A model generated the notes under the pieces. It did not search any database and was not told the origin of the DNA. It saw only the letters and a program-made list of their open reading frames with translations. From Paragordius varius (Eukaryota > Nematomorpha), in contig OZ176050.1 of assembly GCA_964247055.1 (NCBI GenBank), forward strand, positions 14,942,001-15,006,000: a stretch of DNA of 64,000 bases, in the 5' to 3' direction. Made by a program: the position numbers and the translations under genes. Each line of letters starts with the position of its first letter. Positions within the stretch are counted from its first letter, which is position 1. This document shows, in pieces, positions 11,261-22,784 of this stretch.

Positions 11261-13620
11261 TTTGAAGATTGATCACTTACTTGTACACTGAGATAATCAA
11301 AAGAAAGATAGTTATTAAATAAGTTCTGCAAAAAAACGTTATATACTTCAAGTATAAGTCAATAAATATTTTCTAATAAACGCAATGTATAATAAATAAT
11401 AATTTCGTTGTTGTTTTTTACCTATAGGTATATATTTGATTGAAAAAATAAATTGATGATGTAAATCGGTATTATCTTTTTTAAACTCTATTGACACTTG
11501 GCCAAATTCCAACACTTAGCGACAGTCTTAAGTTAGTTCACTATATTATATAAATGATTGTACAGTGCATTTCATTTTTGCCAAAAAATCATGAAAAAAA
11601 AACTCTTAAGAGTTTTTGGCACATGCAAAATATTATTATATATATTTCCCGGTTTTATCAATTTTTATGAAAATGGTCGATACTAAGTTTATATGAGATA
11701 TATCTGGCGCCAGATATACAAGGTCATTCATTTATAATCTTTTGATGGTTGAAAATTATGAATGTTAAACATTTATAAATTTTCAAGGTTACTTGCATGA
11801 CATAGGTAATAACCTAATTTAAGCCATAGCCTTAGTTAATATCGATAAACTTAAAAAAATTGTATGTTGCTCATTAAACTATGCAACTTTTAGTTATACC
11901 TTCCGGCATTACATTAGCGCAAATACTCTCTCTCTCTCTCTCTCTCTAAAATATTTGTTGGATAAAAATGTAATTTTATAATTGTTTATTTGTATTATAT
12001 ATATAAATATTTAGAAAGGTCATTTGCGACCATATATTTGTATGAAATTAATATGGGAAAAGAGATAATAATATTTAATTTTATTTATAACGAAGAATGG
12101 AGGAAATGTATTGTAAAACCTGAATAAATTATTGACTTTTTTACAATTTGGGCAATTATATCGAATTAGTAACTAGTAATAAGATTCCCAAATCAAGGAA
12201 TATAGAGTAAAATTAAAAGTAAAGAGCAAAATATAATTAATAATTTTTTTTCCTTAACTACCAAATAAACCTTAATAATGAAATAGATATGTAAATTGTT
12301 AATACACCTAATCATATTTTTCATAAAATTGTAATTAACACTTCAATAAATTTACAATTTTGATGCTGTTTTAGGGTAGATTTCTACTCCAGAGTTTATT
12401 AACATAATATTGTTTAGAAAGTTGCTTTGGTTTTAATTATACCAAACCTTTTCTCCTGTATTATATAAAAAAGCTTAAAATGTTTATTAACATCTGTTCC
12501 GAAATTCTGACTATAAAACACGATTGAAACTAACAGCTGATATTTTAATTGTTAAATATCAAAATTTGCTGGTAAAGTTATATTTGATAACCTTGCATTA
12601 ATTTATAATTTTTAACATAATATACATTTAATTAAGTCCAGTATTCACGATAGGTAAAATTTAAAAATATATTTGGAGCTTTTTAGGCGCATAATACCAA
12701 AAAAATATTAAAAAAAATAAAATGTAAAAAATCCTTAAACTTTTTCACCGCCAAATTTTTTTAAATCGTTAATACAATAGGCAGATTATATGGTTATGTA
12801 AATAATTACACTAAATAAGCTTTCAGGTTGCACTTTATAACCTGATATTTATTAATTTTAAAAGCAGCTGTTATTTCAATTGCGTTTTGGAGATGTCATA
12901 ATTAAAATTCTAAAGTTAGAAAGCAAATAATATATTTTATTTAACAAAACTATGTTTGATAATTATTATTAATAATTAATATAACTTTCAAATCAGTTGT
13001 TTACCGAACAAATGAGCTCTGGGGTATAAAACCACCCAATATGTGATTGCGGTCAAAAAAGTGAAACTAGCATGATGTGTTAAAAACAGAAAAAAAACTG
13101 GAGGCTTAAAAGTATGAGATGAAGTTTTTTATACGATACATTTTGAATAAAACTTTGTACCATGCACTTATTAAGGAAATCGCATTTTTAAATTTTACCC
13201 AATGATAAAAAATTTTAGATGCAATTTTAGATGGCCTAGGGTCGCCTCAAAAGGGCTTCAAGTATTATATGTAGGAAATTTAAAGATTTGAACAAATATG
13301 AATGTTTTTTAAAAAAAATTATCGCAATCATGATTTCTTTGTCAACTTTAATTTAAATTTTTATTGTAATAAACCCAAAAACAATTTTTTAAAACTTTAT
13401 ATGCATGTTCTTCACCCACACAAAACTATCATATTATTTAGGTACCATCATATTATCACTCCTATCGTTTTATGTATTAGCGATTTTTGGTTAAATATAA
13501 AATGTTGATTTTTAATAAAATCGGAATTTTTGCATTTCAATGATGTGAAGAACTAATATATAATATAAATATAAAAAATAGGAATAATATAGGAAATATT
13601 AATTTACCGCTGTTCAAAAA
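11261..13620. other. AT-rich intergenic region
   Basis: No gene recognised. It contains a (CT)n tract at about 11930-11948. A dispersed repeat copy at about 12685-13150 has a core around CCGCCAAATTTTTTTAAATCG and matches 55.33-55.74 kb and, in part, 2.96-3.31 kb in the same orientation. Upstream regulatory DNA of the vWA gene would lie at its left side, but I see no defined element. Confidence 0.4.
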
Positions 13621-14040
13621 ATAAAATTTTTTATAACTATAGTCTCTCCAGAATGGAGAAAGCAGATGTGCCCATGCTAAGGGATTACTAGTTCCTAGAG
13701 CTTTTTATTGAAGCCCCTATACGGCTCTGGGCACCGTACTCGGAGATTGGCCTGATAATCAATGGCCCTCATCCATCGGCCACCGCCACTACCAAGAGCT
13801 TGCCAACCTTGTTGGAGACTTGCTATCAACCTGTGTCGCTTAGGTACGACACCCGGTGCATCTTTATATCGAGTATAGGATTTACCTTATCGATCGTAAC
13901 CGTACCGTGTAGCAGTGTTCACATACCTCCACGACTCTTAGATTCTCCAATGCCGACCCACCCCACCCTAAGGCCGTCATTAAAACGCTGACGTTGCCGG
14001 TGGTTACCACGTGGAGGTGTGGGAGTAGGATTTGACCACC
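13621..14040 (-). mobile_element. Short internally deleted 28S-specific non-LTR copy
   Basis: Read on the minus strand it starts GGTGGTCAAATCCTACTCCC directly after a 28S target fragment (14041-14062) and ends near GGAGAGACTATAGTTAT. The first 100 bp match the 5' end of the long element at 14.06-17.96 kb, including AACGTC...TTTTAATGACGGC. The rest matches the short copy at 18029-18365 and has no coding potential. It looks like a non-autonomous derivative that keeps the 5' end of the long element. No 28S sequence follows it. Confidence 0.65.
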
Positions 14041-14062
14041 ATCCCTGTGGTAACTCTGACAC
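14041..14062 (-). repeat. 28S target-site fragment between elements
   Basis: On the minus strand it reads GTGTCAGAGTTACCACAGGG plus AT, near-identical to the conserved 28S segment GTGTCAGAAAAGTTACCACAGGGAT. It separates the long element from the left short element, as expected if each insertion duplicated or reused the same 28S site. Confidence 0.7.
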
Positions 14063-17000
14063 AATCAGTCGAAAAACTTACGCCTCTCATGAGGCGGTTG
14101 TGATCCATTACAATCAGATACCACAATACTAACCGTAACTTCCCAACCTGTCGATTATGAGACGCTCACTTTTTTATATTATTTTTGTAAAATTTTATAA
14201 TTATTTTCATTCACACGCACGCAATATATGTATATATATATTTATAGAAAGGTTTTTATACGTCCTCTCGATTGTAACGATTTTTTAAGCTTCATCATTT
14301 ATGTCAAGGTTCCCTTTACCTCCCTCATCTTGATCCAGGCTCTTGACTGTAGGTGCCTGTTCGATGCCCACATCCTCCTATCGGACACATGAACTCACCA
14401 TCACATGTTTGAAGGCTTCCTTTCCACGTGGAGGAAGGTTTGCTGTGGTCTAAATTAGACCTGAGTGAGACGGTTACTGATTAACCCTTCGGGACTGGAA
14501 TCATCGTTCCAACGATATTCCATGGACATTGTTTTGGTGGTTTTTAAGCCTCCCTAGAGTCTTGTATGATTTGGAGCAACCAACAACCCCACTTGGGTAT
14601 GGATTGCTGCTCTCTTCCCTTTCCTTGGGCATATGACAAACCGTAACATGTCTTTTCATATTCTTTTCGTTTAAGAATTTAACCGCACAACCATCAACTG
14701 AACAGGATACTGAGGCGACTGTTTGTAAAGGTAATTTATTGACATTTAAGTCCTTCGATTTCCTTCCTGGATGCGCAAACTCAGGTAGTTTCCCATTCTG
14801 CACATGTCCGTTTGAAATCGTCAAGATTTCGACATTCGACTTCGTGTATACGAAGTAACCCGTTTACACCTTTGTTTAACACAGACCAGTCCAGATCTCG
14901 TTGGACACAGTGCTCCCATCTTTGTCTACAGCGTGCTTCGACTTTCGTTTTACCCAGCACCCCATCGTACAACTGAGCTGCTAGTTAGAAGTTTGACCAA
15001 GGCATAGCTTGCTGAACCAGCGCAGCCTTCTACTACTCAACAGTTCATTCACATGAGGGAGCTTTACCACTGTTGGAGACTTGGAAAGGGTACCTTATCT
15101 GATCGTGAAACACCCACACACCTTCTAATTCAGACATTGAGAAAACTATTCAACCTACTCACGTCTGCCTTAGTAGTGTTCCACGTTTCACAGCCGTACA
15201 ATAGAGATGGAACCACGAAACCCATTATCAGCTGCCGTTTTATCTTGTTAGCGATTTTCTTGCTTTCCAAGATAAGTTTCACTTTACGCAACACTTCTCC
15301 TTGTGATTTCGCGGCTGACACCTCCCTTCCTACAGATCTCACCGAGGTACGTAAAGCTATCTAAGTCTTCAATTACATACGTTTCTAGCTTTATGGTAGG
15401 TTGTCTTTAGTTCGACAACTCTAAGACTTTCGATTTGCTCATCGAAATTAGGATACCATATCGTTTAAACGTTGTGTTTAAACGTTCCAATGCCAAGGAA
15501 AGTTCATTTCGATTGTTACTGACTTGCACGATATCATCTGCGAATGCTAGTGTCTTCACTGCAGAAGTGCTCTGACTACAAGGGGAGGGTTTTTTTTAGT
15601 GATACTACCTTCCAGTTGAAGATCAGGTTCCCGAAGGCATGACTCTAGAAAGATGTTAAACAGGGCAAGTGAGAGTCTGCAACCTTGCCGAACGCCCCGT
15701 TCAGGTTTGAACTAACGCGAGGTATTGCCTTTCGACTTTACTCTCGCTTTATTGCCGTAGGTCAAATTGGCTATGAGCCTAAGTAACATCGGACCGCAGC
15801 CCGCTTTTCCCAGACAGTCCATTACCCCATGAGGGACGCTATCAAACGCCTTCTCGAGGTCAATGAAGATAAAGTGCGCCTATGTGTCAGCTATTCGAGA
15901 TTCTTCTTGCAACCTTCGAAGCGATAATATTAGGTCACAAGTAGATTTCCGCTCCCTGAACCCACATTGGTAATAGCCCACCACTTGTTTGGACAGCATC
16001 TGCAATCGTTCGTTCAGAATGCCACTGAAGATCTTCCCATCAATGTTGAGTAAGGAGATGGGACGATATGATTTAGGATCAATCGTCTTACCCTTGCCCT
16101 TATATATCGGATATATCCGCGACTTTCCAATCTTCCGAAATGCATTCCGTCTCTCAAACCCTTTCGAATATGCTCTTCAGGCATTCAATGACCGATACAC
16201 CACCCGCATGATACAATTCCAAGGCTATACCATCCTCACCACTACTCTTTCCAAATTTCATTTTCCTCAAGGACCGTTCGATTTCGTCTCTTGCGGGGAC
16301 ACTATCGTTACATTCCACACCGCTAGCGAACAATGAATCACCAAAGATGTCGCCACCACTTTTACGATACACGGATTCATAGTATGTGGCCATATCTACC
16401 ACATTAGCACACGGACCTTTCTGCTTATTTGCACTACTGTCCAGCCACTTGTTGCAAGTGCTTACCACCGCATCAAGAATTACAGAGATACCTTTCGAAT
16501 TGTTGTTCACTAGACAGTGCTCCACTTCTGTAGCTTTCTTATCTACCCATTCTGTCTTAAGGGCGTAAATCTTTTGTTTTACAGATTTGTTTAGGGCTTT
16601 GAATGAAGCCTTACATTTTAACTGGCTTTTCCACTACAGATTGTTTTCAAAGTTTTCGTTTGGCGTTAATGTCAACAAGAATTTCTTCTTGATTTGGACC
16701 CGGGCACACGTTTAATCCCGTTTTCGGAAACGCAGGAATACATTCTCTTAATGCATTCTTTAACGTTGTTACATCAATCTCCCCACTGTGTGAACGTAAC
16801 CTCTCTTTTACGTTGTGTTCAAAGTTTTCTCTCAATTATTTGATAGTCACCAGGGTTAGAAGTTCGTCTTTAATTGGCCTCCTGTGTCAAGGTAGGTCCT
16901 TCTTTGGACGAGTTCTTTGCCTTTCACTGACGAATTTTTCCAACAACCCGTGTCCGTAAGATGTCTTTCAACATCCATAACCCAGAAGCTAATTCCCCTG

Positions 17001-17959
17001 TGAACTAGTATCCGATCATGGGTAAAGCCTTTGCTACTAGGGTGTACCCAAGTGTCCATTTTCCAGTAAGGTTTCTGGAAAAGCTTCCAACATTCTTAAG
17101 ACCATGTACATAGTTTAACGAGAGATTACCGTTATTGTTTCCAGCATGATTTCTAGCAATGTTCAGTTTTCCGAACATGCCATTACTTTCGCCTGATCGA
17201 TCGACTTGAGCGTTAAAATCACCAAGGACCATATATCCCGATTTTATGTTTTTCAGTGGAGCACCAAGAGTATCGTAAAATTCCGATTTTTCAACAGCTT
17301 TTGCCGATTCGACCGGGGGGTAGACCGAAAATATCGTTATGTCATATTTATTTACTTTCAGAGCAATTCTTGGACTAATGTCCTCGAATTGGCAATTATC
17401 GGCAATACCTTTCTTGATAAGAAACCCGCATCCACGTGTACCCGCCTTATCGCTTGAGCCTGTAAGGGGCCTGTATGAGAGGACATCCTTGTCTAACCCC
17501 TTGCCATGGCACTCCGGCACTGCAAGAATGTCAACGCCTTTCTTTTCTCACGCGGAGCTCACACTTCAGGCCGTTGACATTCAGAATACCTATTTGGATG
17601 CTTCTGTTACTAGAGCCTGGTCACACCCTTTTTTCTCGGATTGTTGTTGTAGGATAACTGTTTTGTAATGTATTCGAAAAAATAGTAGTACTGTATCTCA
17701 TGATTGTATTGAATAGGCTGTACACTGTGAGTTATGGGTTTGCCAAAGCCCGAGAACTCAAAACCTCCTTTGGTTACACAGTCCAGTGCATAGACTGCTT
17801 GGCCAACTAGAACAGTATCGATTGTATCGGTTTGTCGGAAGTTAGTCTCCTCCTTCCGACCCTTCACCTGTTAGATTTGCCTTGACCCTGTTTGCCGTCA
17901 TTAAAATGACGTTGCCCGCCGGATCACCACTAGGAGGTGGGGTAGGACTCTGATCCAGC
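14063..17959 (-). mobile_element. Non-LTR retrotransposon (LINE) inserted in 28S rDNA, APE-RT-zinc finger type
   Basis: Runs on the minus strand, in the same sense as the rRNA. It begins right after a 57-nt 28S fragment and shares its first 100 bp with the short copies. It carries an APE-type endonuclease, a reverse transcriptase and C-terminal C2H2 fingers (see the coding entry). An AT-rich tail follows at about 14170-14260. The APE nuclease separates it from the R2 clade, which uses a restriction-like nuclease. The site is about 680 bp downstream of the R2 site and about 600 bp downstream of the R1 site. From memory, RT elements of Anopheles also use a site several hundred bp beyond R1; whether it is the same one needs alignment. 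The element is inactive. Confidence 0.8.
14501..17870 (-). pseudogene. LINE ORF: APE endonuclease, reverse transcriptase, two C2H2 fingers (broken)
   Basis: Pieces in order on the minus strand. APE domain (about 17600-16990): ILNVNGL, VPECHGKG with the catalytic Glu, VLGDFNAQVD, then WVHPSSKG...DRILVH. RT domain (about 16530-15500): KSSGEDGIALELYHAG, SYRPISLLN, FIDLEKAFDSV (motif A), GVRQGC (motif B) and FADDI at about 15531-15545 (motif C). Thumb region at 15342-15130: LIMGFVVPSLLYGCETW. C-terminal fingers at 14824-14501: CSVDGCAVKF...H-x4-H and a second, partly degraded finger. Several stops and frameshifts break the reading frame, including one in the APE domain at about 17055 (GKWT / TWVH), another between the thumb and the fingers, and a TAG just before motif A. 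It is a decayed copy, not a functional gene. Confidence 0.8.
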
Positions 17960-18016
17960 ATCCCATGGTAAATTTCCTGACACGTCCCGCTTTAAACGCA
18001 GCGGTCCTTTCGATTC
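17960..18016 (-). repeat. 28S target-site fragment (57 nt) between elements
   Basis: On the minus strand it reads AATCGAAAGGACC...TTTAAAGCGGGACGTGTCAGG...CATGGGAT. This is a diverged copy of the 28S stretch immediately upstream of the junction at 18366. It marks a second occurrence of the target between the short and long elements. Confidence 0.7.
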
Positions 18017-18028
18017 CATATAGGAACT

Positions 18029-18365
18029 ATAGTCACTCCAGAAAGGAGAAAGCAGTTGTGTCCATGCTAAGGGATTGCAGTTCCTAGAGCCTTTTCGTTC
18101 TTGAAACCCCTATACGATCTAGACACTGTAATCGGAGTGTATTGGCCTGAGCACACAATCACTAACCCCCATCCAACGGCGTACGTTCCCAGTCACAACA
18201 AGCCAACCTTGTCAGAGACTTGCTGTCAACCTGTATTAGGTTCGACACCCGGTGCATCTTTATATCGAGTAAGGGGTTAATTATACCGATCGTTATAGTA
18301 GATTTGTACCGTTTTGTGGCACTTAGCACAAACACCGCTCGCGGAGGTGGGAGTAGTTTGCCACC
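18029..18365 (-). mobile_element. Short internally deleted 28S-specific non-LTR copy
   Basis: Starts GGTGGCAAACTACTCCCACC directly at the 28S break and ends CTGGAGTGACTATAGTTCC. About 340 bp, no coding capacity, homologous over its length to 13621-14040. Sharing the 5' end of the long element suggests a non-autonomous partner mobilised by its machinery (inference). Confidence 0.7.
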
Positions 18366-19054
18366 ATCGGTGTGGTAACTTTTCTGACACTCCCGCTTTA
18401 AACTCGAAATATCAAAAGGATCGACAGGCCACGCTTTCCCGGTTCGTATTCATGCTGAATATCAAAATCAAGCCATCTTTTGCCCTTTTACTCCGCGAGG
18501 TTTCTATCCTCGCTGAGCTCGCTTTAAGACACCTGCGTTACCATTTGACAAATGTACCGCCCCAGTCAAACTCCCCACTTGACACTGTCTTCGAAACATC
18601 CATCACGCTAGCCAACGTTGCCACTAGCGCATAAGAACAAACACAGAATCTGTAACAGCACACATATCATAAGCACATATACCCCGAGGGGTAATACATA
18701 TTCACATGAGCCACATGCCTGAACACATACGCAAGTAAAAGCAACAACCCACGCTCACAGCTAAAACCATAAAGCCCCAACAAGGAGGCTTCCATTTTCG
18801 CACAATCGAATAAGTAAAGAAACGATGAAGGTAGTGGCATTTCACTGTTAGTAACCCTCCCATTAATCCTACACCCTTCATGTGTCTTCACAGAGTCGGA
18901 TTAGAGTCAAGCTCAACAGGGTCTTTTTTCCCCGCTAATTCCGCCAAGCCCGTTCCCTTGGCTTTGGTTTCGATAGATAGTAGATAGGGACAATAGGAAT
19001 CTCGTTGATCCATTTATGCGGGTCACTAATTAGATGACGAGGCATTTGGCACCA

Positions 19055-19094
<40 letters not shown>

Positions 19095-20110
19095 ATTGAA
19101 TTTATTCACTTTGACATTTAGAGCACTGGGCAGAAATCACATTGCGTCAACACCGACCAACAGCCATCGCAATGCTTTGTTATAATTAGACAGTCGGATT
19201 CCCCGAGTCCGTACCAGTGACTGTTAATTGCCAGACGAAGCGTACATCGACACCACGAGTGCGACTGAGACCGCATTAGCTGAAGTAATGGACAATAAGG
19301 ATTCGGCGCTGTTACAAACAAAACCCAAAGGTTACACTTAGCCAGGCACGATTCCAGCTATGCTTCTCACTACAGACCGATCGGCCCAGACTTTAAAGCC
19401 AATCCTTTTCCCAAAGTTACGGATCTAATTTGCCGACTTCCCTTACCTACATTATTCTATCGACTAGAGGCTGTTCACCTAGGAGACCTGCTTATGGGTA
19501 CGATCTGGTACGAAAATTATGCGCCATTCTCAAATTTTCACGGATCCTTAACGGTGCTTCGGACACCACAACAGCCGTTATGCTGATTCCATTTCCCTAT
19601 CTACGGCTTAACCGATTTTAGGCGAATCTCTTCCCCTCAAAGCAAAGAAAACTTTTCCCGAGACCGCCAAGAATGTATTTGAGATAGCTTGCGTTACCGC
19701 ACTTAATTATACCCAGCTGTTGCACCGAATACAACCAATCTCCGTTACCAGGTTCGGGAATATTAACTTGATTCCCTTGCGCCAACCGACGGTTCACACA
19801 AACACATAGGATACAAACCAACCAGTTCACAACGAACTTATCCTGTAGCTTAGGATCGATTGACCCATGTGTAACTGCTGTTCACAGGAACCTTTCTTCA
19901 CTTCAGCCTTCAAGGTTCTCACTTAAAAATTCGCTACTTTTACCAAGATCTGCACCAAAAACGGCTTCAAACCGGCTCAACCCGAATCCTTCGACGCTCA
20001 TCCTTGCGACTCTCTTACTCATTCGATTCGGACAAAAAACATATGACACCTTTTCAATGGTTGGTTATAGGCTCAACGCTATAGCGCCATCCATTTTCAG
20101 GGCTAGTTGA

Positions 20111-20144
<34 letters not shown>

Positions 20145-21615
20145 ATTCTGACTTCCATGGCCACCGTCCTGCTTCTATAACACTATTTGTGGTATCTAAT
20201 AAGCGTTAATATCGGGCGCCTTAACCCAACGTTTAGTTCATCCTACATCGCCAGTTTACCGAAAATGGCCCATAAACATTCATAGCTCGACCTATCAAGC
20301 GACACAAGCTGCTTACCCATTTAAAGATTGATAATAGGTCGAGACCGTTTCGATCCCGAGATTTCTAATCATTCGCTTTACCGGATAAAACTGTTTTCCA
20401 TTTACACCAGCTATCCTGAGGGAAACTTCGGAGAGAACCTGCTACTAGGTGGTTCGATTAATTTTTCGCCCCTATACCCAGGTTTGAAGATCGATTTGCA
20501 CGTCAGAATTGCTTCAGACCTCCACCAGGGTTTCCTCTGTCTTCACTCTGCCCAGGCTTATTTCACCATCTTTCGGGTCCCAACATGTACGCTTTCTTTC
20601 CACCACATCATGATTGCTCCGATCATGGCAGAACAGAAGGGACAATGTAAGAAACACACAATTTCCTTCTCAAGCTTGCGACAAGCTTTTTACTTTCGTT
20701 ACACCCACGGGTTTTTGAACTGTATTCCCTGAGACTTGCGCCTGTTATACTTCTTGGTCCGTGCTTGACGAGTCGGCAAAGCATTGATTTCCACGCCGCA
20801 TACCTTGTTCTAGGATGCGTACCTTCCTATCACTTGGAATCGACAAGGTGGGCAGTTTTTACACCGTTACCAACCTATTGTTTCGCACACACACAATTTA
20901 TGACAGAAAGAACGCGCTTCAAGAGCAACTAAAATATAGTGTTCGATATCAATCACAGGAATAATAGTAACCACAGAAAAGGCTTGTGAAGCATAAAATA
21001 CCTTGTTCCCGCACCAACCCAGGATTAACACCGCAATTAGCAGCGGCAACGACGTCACTTAAATACCATCCAAGTCACATGCAAAACAGGCTTGGTTGGA
21101 TAAGTAATAAATTACCGGTCTCTACACCAAACATATTTATATGCTTCCAATCAAGGATAACAAGTTACTCTTTCCAAGCTTTTCCGCTTAACTTTAAGCG
21201 ATTTCATGTACTATTTAACTGTCTCTTCAAAGTTCTTTTCAACTTTCTCTCACGGTGCTTATGCGCTATTGGACCGTGTTTATTTAGTCTTAGAGGAAGT
21301 TTAATACCCAATTTAGGCTGCAATCCCGAGCAACCCGACTCTAGGGAAAACAAATCGAACTTTGTGCACGCCAAACAAAACTTGGCCTCTCTTTGGGTAG
21401 GAGCCGCTATCAAACGGACTTAAGACAAGCAACAAATCCCGAATAAAGTTTTAATTCACGCCACATTTCTTGTCACTCGCATGATTGAAAGATTTAGCGC
21501 GGGACTTATCCCTATTTCACTCACAGTTACTTTAGGAATCCTCGTTAGTTTCTTTTCCACCGCTTATTAACATTCCTAAATTCAGCGGATGTTCACGCTC
21601 TATTTGAGGTCTAAA
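18366..21615 (-). rRNA. 28S rRNA, 3'-truncated by element insertion
   Basis: The 5' end is near CGACCTCAAATAGAGCG at about 21615. Conserved landmarks run to GTGTCAGAAAAGTTACCACA near 18370, where non-rRNA sequence begins. The TTTGACTGGGGCGGTAC segment is at about 18565. The last several hundred bases of 28S are missing from the window. The universal CTCTCTTAAGGTAGCC (R2 and I-PpoI target) reads CTCTCTTATGGTGCC at about 19050, with one base changed and one lost. Together with the truncation this marks the unit as a likely non-functional copy. Some other differences may simply be lineage divergence. Confidence 0.93.
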
Positions 21616-22061
21616 ATCAAATAGCATGTACTATACTATAACACTACCACGAGATATACGAGATATAGGGAACACGAAGGTCCCACAACGCAAGCCGGTA
21701 GCTAAAATACACAACGTGAAAAAAATTATTAACATTTTTCAGAATACGCAAGCCGTGTAGAGCTATCACATATAATTATCCCTTTAAAATGGTCTAAAAA
21801 CCGAACCTACAACATCATAACCAACATGGTGTAAACATTAAATGTTTTGATCCCTTCCTCCAACACATATAAGGGGCGACCATCCCTCCCACATTTCTAC
21901 CCCGTAAGCGAATCTACGGAAGTAAGGGCATTTAACAAATCCTCTGCCCCAGCGTTAAGACATACCAATTGCTTCACACAAGCCGACAGGTATTCGCATT
22001 AACACATATCACAATAAAATACGTGTACTTGTATACAAGTAGATGTATAAGATAACAAAGA
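21616..22061 (-). other. ITS2
   Basis: Spacer between the 5.8S and 28S landmarks. No fold was worked out. Confidence 0.75.
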
Positions 22062-22213
22062 CCCTTAAAAGAACGAGGCCTAAAGTGCAATTTCTAAGCC
22101 GCCATATGCATTCAAAATATCATTGTTCAGTGTGCCCTGCAGCAATAATTCTTGCATTTTGCCGCGTTCTTCATCGACACACGAGCCAAGTGTTCTACCG
22201 CTCAAAGATATAC
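22062..22213 (-). rRNA. 5.8S rRNA
   Basis: Recognised by GTGTCGATGAAGAACGC, TGCAGGGCACACTGAAC and ATATTTTGAATGCATATG on the minus strand. One near-universal position differs (GAACGCGGC for GAACGCAGC). The ends are estimated from the usual length of about 155 nt. Confidence 0.9.
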
Positions 22214-22605
22214 ATTAACATATTTTTTATGTTACAAACGTCAATATTTTGAATGATATAACCCACACATAAAGATAGGCTTAATTCACATGTATAATAA
22301 ATAAGTACTCACTACTTTTGACATGTTAGTAAAGAAAAGAACTGAATTTATGACAAAACCAAACTGTGACATAAAAAAGAGCATTAGCCTTCAGCACATG
22401 AAAGGTTTAAATAAATGTCACAATACCATGCACATTCTCACTCTCGGAACCCAAAACTTGGAGACGTACAATAAGTTTCTCGGCATAACTACACAGCATA
22501 TTTACCGCAGTAATTATACCGTATCCCAAAAATATGCTAACACCACCCACGAAAAGAATAGTACAGAAACACACAAACATGTTTGAGTGAACTGTTTTAA
22601 AACGA
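22214..22605 (-). other. ITS1
   Basis: Spacer of about 390 nt between 18S and 5.8S, AT-rich, without recognisable features. Confidence 0.75.
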
Positions 22606-22749
22606 TAATGATCCTTCCGCAGGTTCCTCTACGGAAACCTTGTTAATACTTTTACTTCCGCAAAATGACTGTAGATTAATTTTCAGATTCATTGCCTGAC
22701 ACCCGAAAGCATCAAATTAAAACCTGTCTAGAGACCTCACTAAATCATT

Positions 22750-22784
<35 letters not shown>

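Noticed and set aside
13800-17668. Plus-strand open frames across the LINE
   Set aside because: They are antisense to the APE, RT and zinc-finger coding regions of the element.
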